A stretch of 64,000 nt of DNA from Thiosulfatihalobacter marinus (GTDB lineage Bacteria; Pseudomonadota; Alphaproteobacteria; Rhodobacterales; Rhodobacteraceae). How positions within the stretch are numbered: position 1 is the first letter of the stretch; every line of letters starts with the position of its first letter. Below, in pieces: positions 25,299 through 33,984 of this stretch. The notes under the pieces were generated by a model. It worked only from the letters and a program-made list of their open reading frames with translations, had not been told where the DNA came from and did not search any database. The stretch lies in assembly GCF_016019955.1 (NCBI RefSeq), contig NZ_JAECRZ010000006.1, positions 186,001 to 250,000 on the forward strand, given 5' to 3'. The translations under genes and the position numbers were made by a program.

Positions 25299-26066
25299 AT
25301 GACCGGTAAAGTTACCCTGATCGGCGCCGGACCAGGTGATGCAGAGTTGATGACCGTGCGTGCGCAACGCATGTTGCGCGAGGCGGATGTGGTTGTTTAC
25401 GACCGGCTGGTTTCGGACGAGATCATGGCGCTGTGTCCCGAAGGGGCCACATTGATCCCGGTTGGAAAATGCCCGAAAAACCATCCCGTCCCCCAGGATC
25501 GTATCAACGAAATCCTGTGGGAGCAGGCCACCGCCGGGCATGTGGTGGCGCGCCTCAAGGGCGGTGACCCGATGATCTTTGGCCGCGGTTCCGAAGAGGC
25601 CGCCTATCTGATCGAGCGCGGTATCACCGTGGAGTATGCCCCCGGCATCACTGCGGCGCAGGGGGCCAGCTGTTCAACCGGCGTACCGCTGACCCATCGC
25701 GGACTCGCAACCGGCGTGCAATATGTCACCGGCCACCGGCAGGCAGACAAGACCCTTGATCTGGATTGGAAACGGCTGGCGGATCCCGACACAACCCTTG
25801 TGGTCTACATGGGTGTGTCGAATATCGGCCAGATCGCCGTCGGCCTGATGACCGAAGGCCTTTCCCCCGCGACTCCGGTCATGGCCATCTCGCGCGCCAC
25901 TTCCGCACAAGAGGAACGCATGGTCTCGACCCTTGGAACCGTCGCACAGGATACCCGCGATGCCGGGCTAAAGCCGCCAACCCTGTTCATTATCGGCAAG
26001 GTCGTGTCGCTTTACGCCCAAAAACCCCAAGACCTGCCTATCGAGGCGGTGCGGGCCAATGGCTAG
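25299..26066 (+). CDS. nirE: Uroporphyrinogen-III C-methyltransferase NirE (CobA type)
   Basis: NirE transfers two methyl groups from S-adenosylmethionine to uroporphyrinogen III to give precorrin-2, the entry to heme d1. The 255-residue protein has the family motifs VTLIGAGPGDAELMT at the N-terminus, VVARLKGGDPMIFGRG near residue 85, and YAPGITAAQG. There is no CysG-type dehydrogenase domain. It starts at ATG after CGAGGGAG. It is the first gene of the heme d1 operon. A cobalamin CobA role is possible by sequence alone, but the context favours NirE. Confidence 0.93.
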   Translation: MTGKVTLIGAGPGDAELMTVRAQRMLREADVVVYDRLVSDEIMALCPEGATLIPVGKCPKNHPVPQDRINEILWEQATAGHVVARLKGGDPMIFGRGSEEAAYLIERGITVEYAPGITAAQGASCSTGVPLTHRGLATGVQYVTGHRQADKTLDLDWKRLADPDTTLVVYMGVSNIGQIAVGLMTEGLSPATPVMAISRATSAQEERMVSTLGTVAQDTRDAGLKPPTLFIIGKVVSLYAQKPQDLPIEAVRANG

Positions 26067-26436
26067 ATGCCACCAGACATATCGCACCCCGGCCCCGCCC
26101 CGGCCCCGACGCCGCAACACGCTGACAAAAATCGCTGTTTTCGCGGGCATGGTGTCGATGGCCACAACGGCGCTTGCGTCGGAAACGCTGGATACAGACG
26201 CGCTGAAACGCCTGGTGTTGCAGGATTGCGGATCTTGCCACGGACTGACGCTCAAGGGCGGGCTTGGCCCCGATCTGCGGCCTGAATCCCTCGCGCATTA
26301 CGATGTCGATGTTCTCATGAGCGTCATTCTTGACGGCATCCCCGATACCCCAATGCCACCCTGGCGCCCGCTGATGAGCGAGGAAGAAGCCGAATGGGTG
26401 GCGCGCTATCTCTTGCAACCGGAGTCCATGCAATGA
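26059..26436 (+). CDS. nirC: c-type cytochrome NirC
   Basis: The precursor is 125 residues with one heme c site (CGSCH near residue 58). A methionine-containing segment (PDTPMPPWRPLMSEEE) gives the likely axial ligand. The N-terminus is long and Arg/Pro-rich (MARCHQTYRTPAPPRPRRRN) before the hydrophobic signal core, so the true start may be further in. The ATG used overlaps the nirE stop by 8 bases. NirC is a small periplasmic cytochrome linked to NirS maturation or electron supply. Confidence 0.85.
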   Translation: MARCHQTYRTPAPPRPRRRNTLTKIAVFAGMVSMATTALASETLDTDALKRLVLQDCGSCHGLTLKGGLGPDLRPESLAHYDVDVLMSVILDGIPDTPMPPWRPLMSEEEAEWVARYLLQPESMQ

Positions 26437-27575
26437 AACGGCTTGCCCTGACGATTGCGGCGGCGCTTATGGCGTCATCCGTGCTTGGTGAACCCACCGC
26501 CACAGGCGATCTTGGCCTGGTGATCGAACGCGCCAAGGGCTCGGTCCTGCTGGTCGATCAATCCGACCGTGCCGCGCTGGCGCGGATTGATGGCCTGGGT
26601 GATCTCAGCCATGCCTCGCTGGTTTATTCGCCAGACGAGCGTTTTGCCTATGTCTTTGGCCGCGATGGCGGCCTGACCAAGGTTGACATCGTCAAACGCG
26701 AAATCGCCAACCGCGTGGTACAGGCCGGCAACGCCATTGGCGGCGCGATCTCGGATGATGGACAATTGGTTGCCGTGTCCAATTATGAACCGGGCGGCGT
26801 GCGGATTTTTGATGCCGACACGCTTGAAATGGTTGCCGATATTCCCACCGGCAGCAAGACCATCGGTCTTGTCGATGCGCCGGGCCGCCGGTTTGTCTTT
26901 ACCATGTGGGACACGGGCGAAACCTGGATTGCCGACCTGTCCAAAGAGCTGGACATCACCCGGATCCCCGATATGGGCGATCGCCCCTATGATGCCCTGA
27001 TCACCGCAAACGGGCGCACTTACATCACCGGCCTGTTCGGCGAAGACGGCCTGACCGCGCTGGATCTCTGGGATGAATCCCCGGCACCGATACGGGTGCT
27101 GCCCAATTACGGACGCGGACAAGAAGATCTGCCGGTCTACAAGATGCCTCACCTCGAGGGCTGGGCCCTTGCCGGCAACGAATTCGTTCTCCCCGCCGTG
27201 GGCCACAACGAAGTTCTCTGGATCGACGCGAATACACTACAGGAAACCGGACGAACCCAAACCTATAGCCAGCCGGTATTTGCCATGGCGCGTCCCGACG
27301 GGCGTCAGGTGTGGGTGAATTTTGCGCACCCGAAAAACGATACGATCCAAGTGATCGACACGGTCACAAAGAAAGTGATCCACGAATTCAAGCCCGGCCC
27401 CGCAGTGCTGCACATGGAATTCACGCCGCGTGGAAATGAGGTCTGGATCAGCGTGCGCGATGCTGGAAAAGTCATGATCTACAACACCCAAACATTTGAA
27501 AAAATTGGCGAAATTGATGCCGATAGCCCTTCTGGAATATTCTTTACGGCGCGTGCGCACAGGACAGGATTGTAG
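26433..27575 (+). CDS. nirF: Heme d1 biosynthesis protein NirF
   Basis: NirF belongs to the same beta-propeller family as the d1 domain of NirS but has no heme c site. It acts in the periplasm late in heme d1 synthesis. The precursor is 380 residues with a signal peptide (about 1-21, ASSVLG). No lipobox cysteine is seen, unlike lipoprotein NirF of some pseudomonads. Propeller repeats such as FAYVFGRDGGLTKVDIV and VWISVRDAGKVMIYNTQT are visible. It overlaps nirC by 4 bases (ATGA). Confidence 0.92.
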   Translation: MKRLALTIAAALMASSVLGEPTATGDLGLVIERAKGSVLLVDQSDRAALARIDGLGDLSHASLVYSPDERFAYVFGRDGGLTKVDIVKREIANRVVQAGNAIGGAISDDGQLVAVSNYEPGGVRIFDADTLEMVADIPTGSKTIGLVDAPGRRFVFTMWDTGETWIADLSKELDITRIPDMGDRPYDALITANGRTYITGLFGEDGLTALDLWDESPAPIRVLPNYGRGQEDLPVYKMPHLEGWALAGNEFVLPAVGHNEVLWIDANTLQETGRTQTYSQPVFAMARPDGRQVWVNFAHPKNDTIQVIDTVTKKVIHEFKPGPAVLHMEFTPRGNEVWISVRDAGKVMIYNTQTFEKIGEIDADSPSGIFFTARAHRTGL

Positions 27576-27578
27576 GCC

Positions 27579-28580
27579 ATGAAAATCGTCGCAGACCCCA
27601 TAGACCGCCTGCTGCTTGACGAATTTCAGCGCGATTTTCCGATTGCGCCACGGCCTTTTGCGGCACTGGCCGACAGGTTGCAGATTGACGAGGCCGATGT
27701 GCTGGCCCGGTTGGAGCGGATGCGCGGAAACGGCCGGATTTCGCGGGTCGGCGCCACCTGTGCGCCCAACACGGTGTCGGCCAGCACATTGGCTGCCGTT
27801 GCCGCGCCGGATGAACGGATCGAGGAAGTGGCCGCGATCATCGGGCAGGAACCCGGTGTCAATCATTCCTACGAACGCGAAGACCGCTGGAATCTATGGT
27901 TCGTCGCCACCGGCCCGGACCGCGCCCATGTCAATGCCGCGCTGAAACGTATCGAACAGCGCACCGGACTGGAAGTGCTGGACCTGCGCCTGGTGCGCCC
28001 GTTCAATGTCGATCTGGGGTTTCGGCTGACCGGTGGCGAAGGCACCAAAGGCGCGCCGCCTCGGGCACGCCCGGTGGATTGCAGCGTCATTCAGAAGGAT
28101 GACCGGAATATCATTCAGGCACTGATGCGCGGATTGACAATCACCGCACGTCCCTACGAGGCCCTGGCCCGCAAACTGAACCTTGGCGATGCGGATCTTC
28201 TGGAGCGCGTTCAGGTGCTGCATGACGCCGGCATTATCTCGCGCCTTGGCGTGATCGTGCGCCACCGCGCGCTTGGCTGGCGCGCCAATGCCATGGTTGT
28301 GTGGGACTTGCCGCATGACGCAATCACAGCCGCAGGGCCCAGACTGGCCGCGCAGCCGGGGGTGACACTGTGCTACGAGCGCCGCCCGATTGCGGGCAAA
28401 TGGCCCTATCGCCTGTACTCCATGATCCACGCCCGCAGCCGTGGTGAGGCCCTGGGCGCGCTGGAAAACGCCGCCCGCCTGCCGGAACTGGCGGGTGTGG
28501 CGCACAGGACCCTGTTCTCGACCCGTTGCTTCAAGCAGACCGGTGCGCTGATCACCGCGCCCAAGGAGAGCGCCGCATGA
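27579..28580 (+). CDS. nirD: Siroheme decarboxylase subunit NirDL (fused NirD-NirL)
   Basis: The product is 333 residues, about twice the length of NirG and NirH. It contains two tandem AsnC/Lrp-like units (about residues 5-145 and 165-325). Each has a helix-turn-helix-like part and an alpha/beta domain with an NHSYERE or TLCYERR histidine/tyrosine motif. Such proteins are not regulators; they decarboxylate siroheme to didecarboxysiroheme in heme d1 synthesis. The fusion of NirD with NirL is as described in Paracoccus. It starts 3 bases after nirF and overlaps nirG. Confidence 0.92.
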   Translation: MKIVADPIDRLLLDEFQRDFPIAPRPFAALADRLQIDEADVLARLERMRGNGRISRVGATCAPNTVSASTLAAVAAPDERIEEVAAIIGQEPGVNHSYEREDRWNLWFVATGPDRAHVNAALKRIEQRTGLEVLDLRLVRPFNVDLGFRLTGGEGTKGAPPRARPVDCSVIQKDDRNIIQALMRGLTITARPYEALARKLNLGDADLLERVQVLHDAGIISRLGVIVRHRALGWRANAMVVWDLPHDAITAAGPRLAAQPGVTLCYERRPIAGKWPYRLYSMIHARSRGEALGALENAARLPELAGVAHRTLFSTRCFKQTGALITAPKESAA

Positions 28581-29029
28581 GCCCCCTCACCCAGACCGAC
28601 CGCACGCTGATCAATCGTCTTCAGGACGATCTGCCCCTTGCCAGACGCCCATTTGCCGACCTGGCCAAAGAGCTTGGCCTGAGCGAGGACGATCTTTTGA
28701 CCCGCATCGCGCGCCTGAAATCCGACGGTATCCTGACCCGTTTTGGCCCGTTCTTTGATGCTGCCGAGATGGGCGGCGATTTCTGCCTTTGTGCCATGGC
28801 CGTGCCCGAGCACGCATTCGATGCGGTGCTAACCAAAGTCAATGCGCATCCCGAGGTGGCGCATAATTATGAGCGCACACACCGGCTGAACATGTGGTTC
28901 GTGCTGGCCTGCGAAACCCCCGAGGGGATCACCCAGACCGCCGATGCCATCGAGGCCGAAACCGGGATCACCGTCTTTCGGTTTCCCAAACTGCAAGAGT
29001 TTTTCATCGGGTTTCGGGTGGCCGCATGA
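28577..29029 (+). CDS. nirG: Siroheme decarboxylase subunit NirG
   Basis: The 150-residue protein has a single AsnC-like unit: an N-terminal helix-turn-helix-like region (LINRLQDDLPLARRPF) and the EVAHNYERTHRLNMWFVLA motif. It acts with NirDL and NirH on siroheme. The ATG overlaps the nirDL stop by 4 bases, and GGAGAG lies upstream. The NirG/NirH assignment follows gene order and could be swapped. Confidence 0.87.
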   Translation: MSPLTQTDRTLINRLQDDLPLARRPFADLAKELGLSEDDLLTRIARLKSDGILTRFGPFFDAAEMGGDFCLCAMAVPEHAFDAVLTKVNAHPEVAHNYERTHRLNMWFVLACETPEGITQTADAIEAETGITVFRFPKLQEFFIGFRVAA

Positions 29030-29511
29030 CCATGGACGCAACAGACCGCCGTATTGTCGAGGCGCTTCAGGGCGGCTTGCCGCTTGTGGCCGAGCCCTAT
29101 GCAAGGGTCGCCGCCGAACTGGCGCTGCCCGAAGGCGAATTGATCGACCGGTTGCAAGCCATGAAAGACAGCGGCGTCATTCGCCGGATCGCCGCCGCGC
29201 CCAATCATTACAAACTGGGCATGACGGCGAACGGCATGACGGTCTGGGACGTGGCGGATGACCGTCTTGCCGAGCTGGGTGCAAAGATCGGCGCCCTGCC
29301 CTTTGTGACCCATTGCTACGAACGCCCGCGCGCCCTGCCCGACTGGCCCTATAACCTGTTTGCCATGGTGCACGGTTCTTCACGCGAAGAAGTGGCCGAA
29401 AAACGGGCGGCGATCACTGACATCCTGGGGGACGCGCTGAACGGCTGCGATATCCTCTATTCCACCCGGATTCTGAAAAAGACCGGGTTGCGGCTTAGAA
29501 AGCGGGGATAA
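29026..29511 (+). CDS. nirH: Siroheme decarboxylase subunit NirH
   Basis: The 161-residue protein is the fourth AsnC-like unit of the cluster ([18 protein letters not shown], then [22 protein letters not shown]). It is most like the second half of NirDL (TLCYERRPIAGKWPYRLYSM). It acts with NirDL and NirG. The start overlaps the nirG stop (ATGA); a second ATG lies two codons later. nirJ follows after 4 bases. Confidence 0.88.
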   Translation: MTMDATDRRIVEALQGGLPLVAEPYARVAAELALPEGELIDRLQAMKDSGVIRRIAAAPNHYKLGMTANGMTVWDVADDRLAELGAKIGALPFVTHCYERPRALPDWPYNLFAMVHGSSREEVAEKRAAITDILGDALNGCDILYSTRILKKTGLRLRKRG

Positions 29512-29515
29512 ACCC

Positions 29516-30730
29516 ATGTTCCGACTGACCGAATATATGCAGCAACTGGCCAACCCGACCCCGGTGCGCCTGCGCAATCCCGACCGCGCCGTCAAACCGG
29601 TTGTGATCTGGAACCTGACCCGCCGCTGCAATCTGAAATGCCGCCATTGTTATACCGTGTCCGCGGACGTGGATTTTCCCGGCGAGCTGTCGCAGGAACA
29701 GGCGTTTGACACGCTTGAGGACCTGGGCCGGTTCAGGGTTCCGGCGATCATCCTGTCCGGTGGCGAACCGCTGGACAGCCCCTACCTGTTCCCTCTTGCC
29801 GAACGCGCCCGCAAACTGACACGCGTGCTGGCCCTGTCCACCAATGGCACGCGGATTCACGGCGAAACCGCCGATCGCGTCGCTGATATCGGGTTCAACT
29901 ATGTCGGGATTTCCATCGACGGCATTGGCGAGACCAACGATTGGTTCCGTGGCGTGGACGGCGCTTTTGATGACGCGCTGCGCGGTGTTCGCGCGCTCAA
30001 GAAGCGGGGCGTCAAGGTGGGTTTGCGCTTTTGCCTGACCGAGGGCACTCACCACCACCTGCCCGACCTCTTGAAGCTGTGTGACGACGAAGGTGTGGAC
30101 AAATTCTATCTTTCCCACCTGGTCTATTCGGGCCGCGGCGACAAGAACCGGGGCGAGGACGCGCATCACCAGCGCACCCGCAACGCGCTTGACCTGCTTC
30201 TGGATCGCGCCTGGCTTGCGGCTGCCGACGACATGCCGCTGGATATTGTCACCGGCAACAACGATGCCGATGCCGGCTATCTGCTGCGCTGGGTGCGGCG
30301 CAATTTCGATGATGACAAGGTCGCGCATCTGCGCGAACACCTGGCCGCCTGGGGCGGCAACTCGTCGGGTCTGGGGGTCGCCAATATTGATTTTCTGGGC
30401 CGCGTTCATCCCGATACCTACTGGTCGGATTACACGGTCGGAAACGTGAAAACGACCCCGTTTTCCGATCTGTGGACCGGGAATGATCCGATGCTGGCCA
30501 CGCTGCGCACCCGTCCGCGCCCGCTCAAGGGCCGCTGCGGAGAGTGCCGGCTCAAGGATGTCTGCGGTGGCAACACCCGCATTCGCGCGCTTCAGTTGAC
30601 CGGTGATCCCTGGGCCGAGGATCCGGCCTGTTATCTGACAAATTCCGAGATTGGTGTCGCACAGTCAGAGAGGCTGCAAGTCACCCCGTTCCGAGGCAAG
30701 AGCCATGATCCGCAGCACCAGTTTTTCTGA
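29516..30730 (+). CDS. nirJ: Radical SAM heme d1 biosynthesis protein NirJ
   Basis: NirJ is a cytoplasmic radical S-adenosylmethionine enzyme that removes propionate side chains from didecarboxysiroheme on the way to heme d1. The 404-residue protein has the [4Fe-4S] motif CNLKCRHC (C38, C42, C45) and the SAM-binding [10 protein letters not shown]-terminal SPASM-type cysteine region ([13 protein letters not shown] ... CYL) would bind a second cluster. The gene ends 61 bases before the chosen nirN start. Confidence 0.95.
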   Translation: MFRLTEYMQQLANPTPVRLRNPDRAVKPVVIWNLTRRCNLKCRHCYTVSADVDFPGELSQEQAFDTLEDLGRFRVPAIILSGGEPLDSPYLFPLAERARKLTRVLALSTNGTRIHGETADRVADIGFNYVGISIDGIGETNDWFRGVDGAFDDALRGVRALKKRGVKVGLRFCLTEGTHHHLPDLLKLCDDEGVDKFYLSHLVYSGRGDKNRGEDAHHQRTRNALDLLLDRAWLAAADDMPLDIVTGNNDADAGYLLRWVRRNFDDDKVAHLREHLAAWGGNSSGLGVANIDFLGRVHPDTYWSDYTVGNVKTTPFSDLWTGNDPMLATLRTRPRPLKGRCGECRLKDVCGGNTRIRALQLTGDPWAEDPACYLTNSEIGVAQSERLQVTPFRGKSHDPQHQFF

Positions 30731-30762
30731 CATTTCCGACGGCGCGCGCGCTGTTCCCGAGG

Positions 30763-30797
30763 GGGCCTCCGGCGGGAGTATTTTTGGCAAAATGAAG
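30763..30797 (+). repeat. Rhodobacterales-type intergenic motif before nirN
   Basis: The segment GGGGCCTCC GGCGGGAGTATTTTTGGCAAAATGAAG matches a sequence I recall as recurring after genes in Roseobacter-group genomes. It follows nirJ. Its final ATG is used here as the nirN start. Only one copy is visible in this window, so the repeat status rests on memory of other genomes. Confidence 0.35.
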
Positions 30798-32339
30798 ATC
30801 GGACGGGTGCTGGCAACCTTGGTCGCGATCAGCGCCTCAGGGTTTGCGCTGGCCGGGCCGCAGGAGGATTACGGCCAGTATTGCGCCTCGTGCCATGGTG
30901 CGGATCGGCTTGGGGGTACTGGCCCGGCGCTGATCCCGGAAACGCTGCGCCGGTTTCGCGATGCGGGGCTGAGCCAGGTTGTTCTGAACGGGCGTCCGGC
31001 CACGCAAATGCCTGCATTCGGCGAATTTCTCGACCAGCCTGGCGCCGACGCCATCGTGGCGTGGTTGAAAACGCCATTGGATTCGGTGCCACCCTGGGGC
31101 GAGGCCGAAATCATGGCCAGCCGCCAGATGAATCCGGATTACGTGGCGGTTGATGCGCCTGTTTGGGACAGCGATCCGATGAATATCACCCTGGTGGTCG
31201 AAACCGGCGATCACCATGTCAGTGTTCTGGATGGAGACACTTTTGATGTACTGGACCGTTTTCCCACGCCATTCGCCGTGCATGGTGGCCCGAAATACGA
31301 TCCCACCGGGCGATATGTCTTCATCATGTCCCGCGATGGCTGGGTTCAGAAATACGACATTTACGGGCTCAGGGAAGTGGGCCGGGTGCGCGCCGGATTG
31401 AACAGCCGCAATATTGCCATGTCGGCGGACGGCAAGTGGCTGGCTGTGGCCAATTACCTGCCCAACACGCTGACCATCCTGTCTACCGAGGATCTGAGTG
31501 TTGCCAAGGTGCAGGAAATCAAGGGCAAGGATGGCACGCCCAGCCGGGTATCCGCCGTATATCAGGCGCCACCGCGGGAAAGTTTTGTGCTTGCCCTCAA
31601 GGACGTTCCCGAGATCTGGGAAATCTTCTATGGGGCAAACCCCCCGCAATTCGGGTTCGGCCATGATTGGCGTATCGAGGGGCCTGTGCCTCAGGATACC
31701 CCTTTCCCGGTGCGCAGGATTTCGACCAAGGGCTATCTGGACGATTTCTTTTTCGACCAGAGCTACGAGTACATCATGGGCGCGTCGCGCAGCGATACCG
31801 GCGAGGGCACCGGCGGACAGGTGATCGACCTGGTGATCGGCCAGAAGATCGCCGATCTCGACCTGCCCGGCATGCCGCATCTCAGCTCTGGCATCACGTG
31901 GGAGCGCAATGGCACCACGATCATGGCAACGCCGCATATTCGCGATGGCGTGGTTTCGGTGATCGACATGTCGACCTGGGAAACAATCAAGCTGATCGAG
32001 ACCGAGGGCCCGGGATTCTTTGCCCGCAGCCACGAGACCTCTCCTTATATCTGGGTGGATGTTTTTTTTGGCCCGAACAAGGACAAGATGCATGTCATCG
32101 ACAAGCAAAGCCTTGAGATTGTCGCCACCTTGCAGCCCGAGCCGGGCAAGACGGTGGCGCATGTCGAATTCACACGGGACGGGCGGTATGCGCTGGTGTC
32201 GATCTGGGAAGATGATGGCGCCGTGATCGTCTATGATGCCAAAACACTGGAAGAGGTGCGTCGCCTGCCGATGCGCAAACCCTCGGGGAAATACAATGTC
32301 TGGAACAAGATCACCTTCTCGGAAGGCACCAGCCACTGA
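30792..32339 (+). CDS. nirN: Cytochrome cd1-like protein NirN (dihydro-heme d1 dehydrogenase)
   Basis: NirN is a NirS-like periplasmic c-type cytochrome with a d1-binding propeller. It catalyses the last step of heme d1 synthesis and delivers the cofactor. The ATG at 30792 gives a normal signal peptide (MKIGRVLATLVAISASGFALA) and a 515-residue precursor. The heme site CASCH follows near residue 34. Propeller landmarks are ATPHIRDGVVSVIDM and HVEFTRDGRYALVSIW. An ATG at 30705 inside the nirJ end would add 29 residues that do not look like a signal. It is the last d1-pathway gene here. Confidence 0.93.
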   Translation: MKIGRVLATLVAISASGFALAGPQEDYGQYCASCHGADRLGGTGPALIPETLRRFRDAGLSQVVLNGRPATQMPAFGEFLDQPGADAIVAWLKTPLDSVPPWGEAEIMASRQMNPDYVAVDAPVWDSDPMNITLVVETGDHHVSVLDGDTFDVLDRFPTPFAVHGGPKYDPTGRYVFIMSRDGWVQKYDIYGLREVGRVRAGLNSRNIAMSADGKWLAVANYLPNTLTILSTEDLSVAKVQEIKGKDGTPSRVSAVYQAPPRESFVLALKDVPEIWEIFYGANPPQFGFGHDWRIEGPVPQDTPFPVRRISTKGYLDDFFFDQSYEYIMGASRSDTGEGTGGQVIDLVIGQKIADLDLPGMPHLSSGITWERNGTTIMATPHIRDGVVSVIDMSTWETIKLIETEGPGFFARSHETSPYIWVDVFFGPNKDKMHVIDKQSLEIVATLQPEPGKTVAHVEFTRDGRYALVSIWEDDGAVIVYDAKTLEEVRRLPMRKPSGKYNVWNKITFSEGTSH

Positions 32340-32580
32340 GGCCGGTGGCGCGGACGCGCCCGTTTATTGGACGATCTGGCGCTTGTCGGCCTGGTTTTTC
32401 GTCTTTGTCTGGGGGGCTGTTGCGATCAACCTCTATTTTGTCGGGTTGATGTGGCAGGCGATTGGATGGACCGCGATTGATCCTGTCACGACCATCCTGG
32501 TGTCTTTCCCGCTTGCCTTTCCGGCCACCTGGGCGACGGCCCGGTGGATTCGTGGGCTGATGGACGAAGCGGAGGCCTGA
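32296..32580 (+). CDS. Small two-helix membrane protein downstream of nirN
   Basis: The product is 94 residues. After about 22 hydrophilic residues it has two hydrophobic helices (about residues 26-50 and 60-78) and ends RWIRGLMDEAEA. The only ATG that covers the frame overlaps the nirN end by 44 bases; a later TTG start is possible. The overlap suggests co-expression with nirN. It might correspond to small membrane genes seen in other nir/nnr clusters (for example nnrT), but I cannot confirm the family. Confidence 0.6.
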   Translation: MSGTRSPSRKAPATEAGGADAPVYWTIWRLSAWFFVFVWGAVAINLYFVGLMWQAIGWTAIDPVTTILVSFPLAFPATWATARWIRGLMDEAEA

Positions 32581-32593
32581 AAGCCCGCTGCCG

Positions 32594-33466
32594 TCAGGTG
32601 CTGATTTCGATTTTTGCACCCGGATATCGCGCAACCAGCGCGTCCCCCTCGGCGGGGGGCAGCAGGCAAAGCGCGGTTGACAGGCCGTCGGCCAAAACGG
32701 CGCGTGGGGCGGAAACCGCAACAAGGTTGCGGGTTGGCGGTGTCCCGTTCGGGTTCATGATGTGGCCCGCCTTGCCCACCATCGTGCCGGTTGGCGCGGA
32801 TGTAGCCAGCGCGCGGTCGCGCAGTGTCAGCCTGTGAACGACTTCGCCTTCGGGGGTGGCCACCCCGGCGCGCCAGACCGAACCGTCCGCGCGTGTACCC
32901 ATGGCGGCAACCTCGCCCATATCCATCAGTACATCGCGCAGCCCTTCGCTTTGCAGCAAGGCCGCGATCCTGTCGGTGATGTAGCCTTGCGCAATGCCGT
33001 TCAGGGTCAGCGCCATGCCCGGCTTCATCTCGATCTTGCGCGCGTCAAAGCGCAGGTTGCCCCATCCCAGAGGGCCGGTCCTGTCGGACAGGCCCGCCCT
33101 GGCCAGCCACAAGGGCTGAACGCTTGGGTCAAACACGCCGCCGCTGGCCCGCCAAAGCCCGTCCGACAGGCTTAGCACCTCAAGCAATTCCGCTGACGGC
33201 GCCGCCAGCCGCGCGTCACTGTTCAGGCGCACAAGTTCACTTTCCCGGTACAGGGAGAATATGCCTTCCAGCCGAAGCAGTTCCTGCTCGACTCGGACAA
33301 AGATGGGCGCGGCCTGTGTCGCGCTGATCCCGGCCAGCGTCATCACGGTTGGCGCACCCATCGCCTGTCCGCGCCAGGTGGCGGATTCAGCCGCCAACGC
33401 GCCTTTGGGCAAGGCCAGGCTTGCGGCTGCGATGCTCAGGAAACGGCGGCGGTTCATCCTGGTCAT
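32594..33466 (-). CDS. nosX: FAD:protein FMN transferase NosX (ApbE family)
   Basis: NosX covalently attaches FMN to the periplasmic flavin domain of NosR. The 290-residue precursor has a twin-arginine signal (NRRRFLS, residues 5-11). ApbE motifs include WRGQAMGAPTVM, GVFDPSVQPLW, TLNGIAQGYITDR and VLMDMGEVAAMG. The target motif SGAT is present in NosR of this window. It is the last gene of the nos operon and overlaps nosL by 4 bases. Confidence 0.93.
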   Translation of the reverse strand: MTRMNRRRFLSIAAASLALPKGALAAESATWRGQAMGAPTVMTLAGISATQAAPIFVRVEQELLRLEGIFSLYRESELVRLNSDARLAAPSAELLEVLSLSDGLWRASGGVFDPSVQPLWLARAGLSDRTGPLGWGNLRFDARKIEMKPGMALTLNGIAQGYITDRIAALLQSEGLRDVLMDMGEVAAMGTRADGSVWRAGVATPEGEVVHRLTLRDRALATSAPTGTMVGKAGHIMNPNGTPPTRNLVAVSAPRAVLADGLSTALCLLPPAEGDALVARYPGAKIEIST

Positions 33467-33984
33467 GACGGGGTCTCCAGCGTCATATTGATATCGACGG
33501 CACCCAATGCCGCGTCATCCGGGATCGCGTTCAGCGATACGGCCTTGCCGCCCCAGCGTGCAACAAATCCCTCCGCGGCCCCGGCGCTTGCAAACGGCAC
33601 GATTTCCGGCGCGCCCATGCCCCCACGGACAGGCGCGCCCACCACAAAGACAGCGTCCTCTGCGGCGATCCAGTTGTCTATTCCCGGCGCGTCCCAGCTT
33701 TCGGCGGTCCCCATGTCGCTGACGTAGACGGCCACGATCTCGGCGTCCCTTTCGGGACTTTTGAGATAGGCCACCATATCCCGGACCTGCGCAAAAAACA
33801 GCGGCGCCGGCAGGTTCGCCAGATGGATCTGCCCCTTGGGGCCACCATGTTCCAGCACGTTCATCTGGCAAAAATAGCTGAGCGCCTCTTCGGTCAGATC
33901 CACGGGTGGTGGTGGCGCCTTGGCCACATCGTCCTTGCAGGCGCCCAGCGCCAGGGCCGCCGCCAGAACCAGCGCCAGCCTCAT
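33463..33984 (-). CDS. nosL: Copper-binding lipoprotein NosL
   Basis: NosL is an outer-facing lipoprotein that binds Cu(I) and delivers it for NosZ assembly. The precursor is 173 residues with a lipobox, LGAC, at C16. The metal-site motif C39-x-M41 with H46 (CQMNVLEHGGPKGQI) is intact. The start is the ATG giving MRLALVLAAA, which overlaps the nosY stop by 4 bases. The C-terminal SLNAIPDDAALGAVD segment is typical. Confidence 0.92.
   Translation of the reverse strand: MRLALVLAAALALGACKDDVAKAPPPPVDLTEEALSYFCQMNVLEHGGPKGQIHLANLPAPLFFAQVRDMVAYLKSPERDAEIVAVYVSDMGTAESWDAPGIDNWIAAEDAVFVVGAPVRGGMGAPEIVPFASAGAAEGFVARWGGKAVSLNAIPDDAALGAVDINMTLETPS

Noticed and set aside
27579-29511. AsnC/Lrp-type transcription regulators
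   Set aside because: Four such units lie in tandem between nirF and nirJ. In this context they are siroheme decarboxylase subunits (NirDL, NirG, NirH), not DNA-binding regulators.
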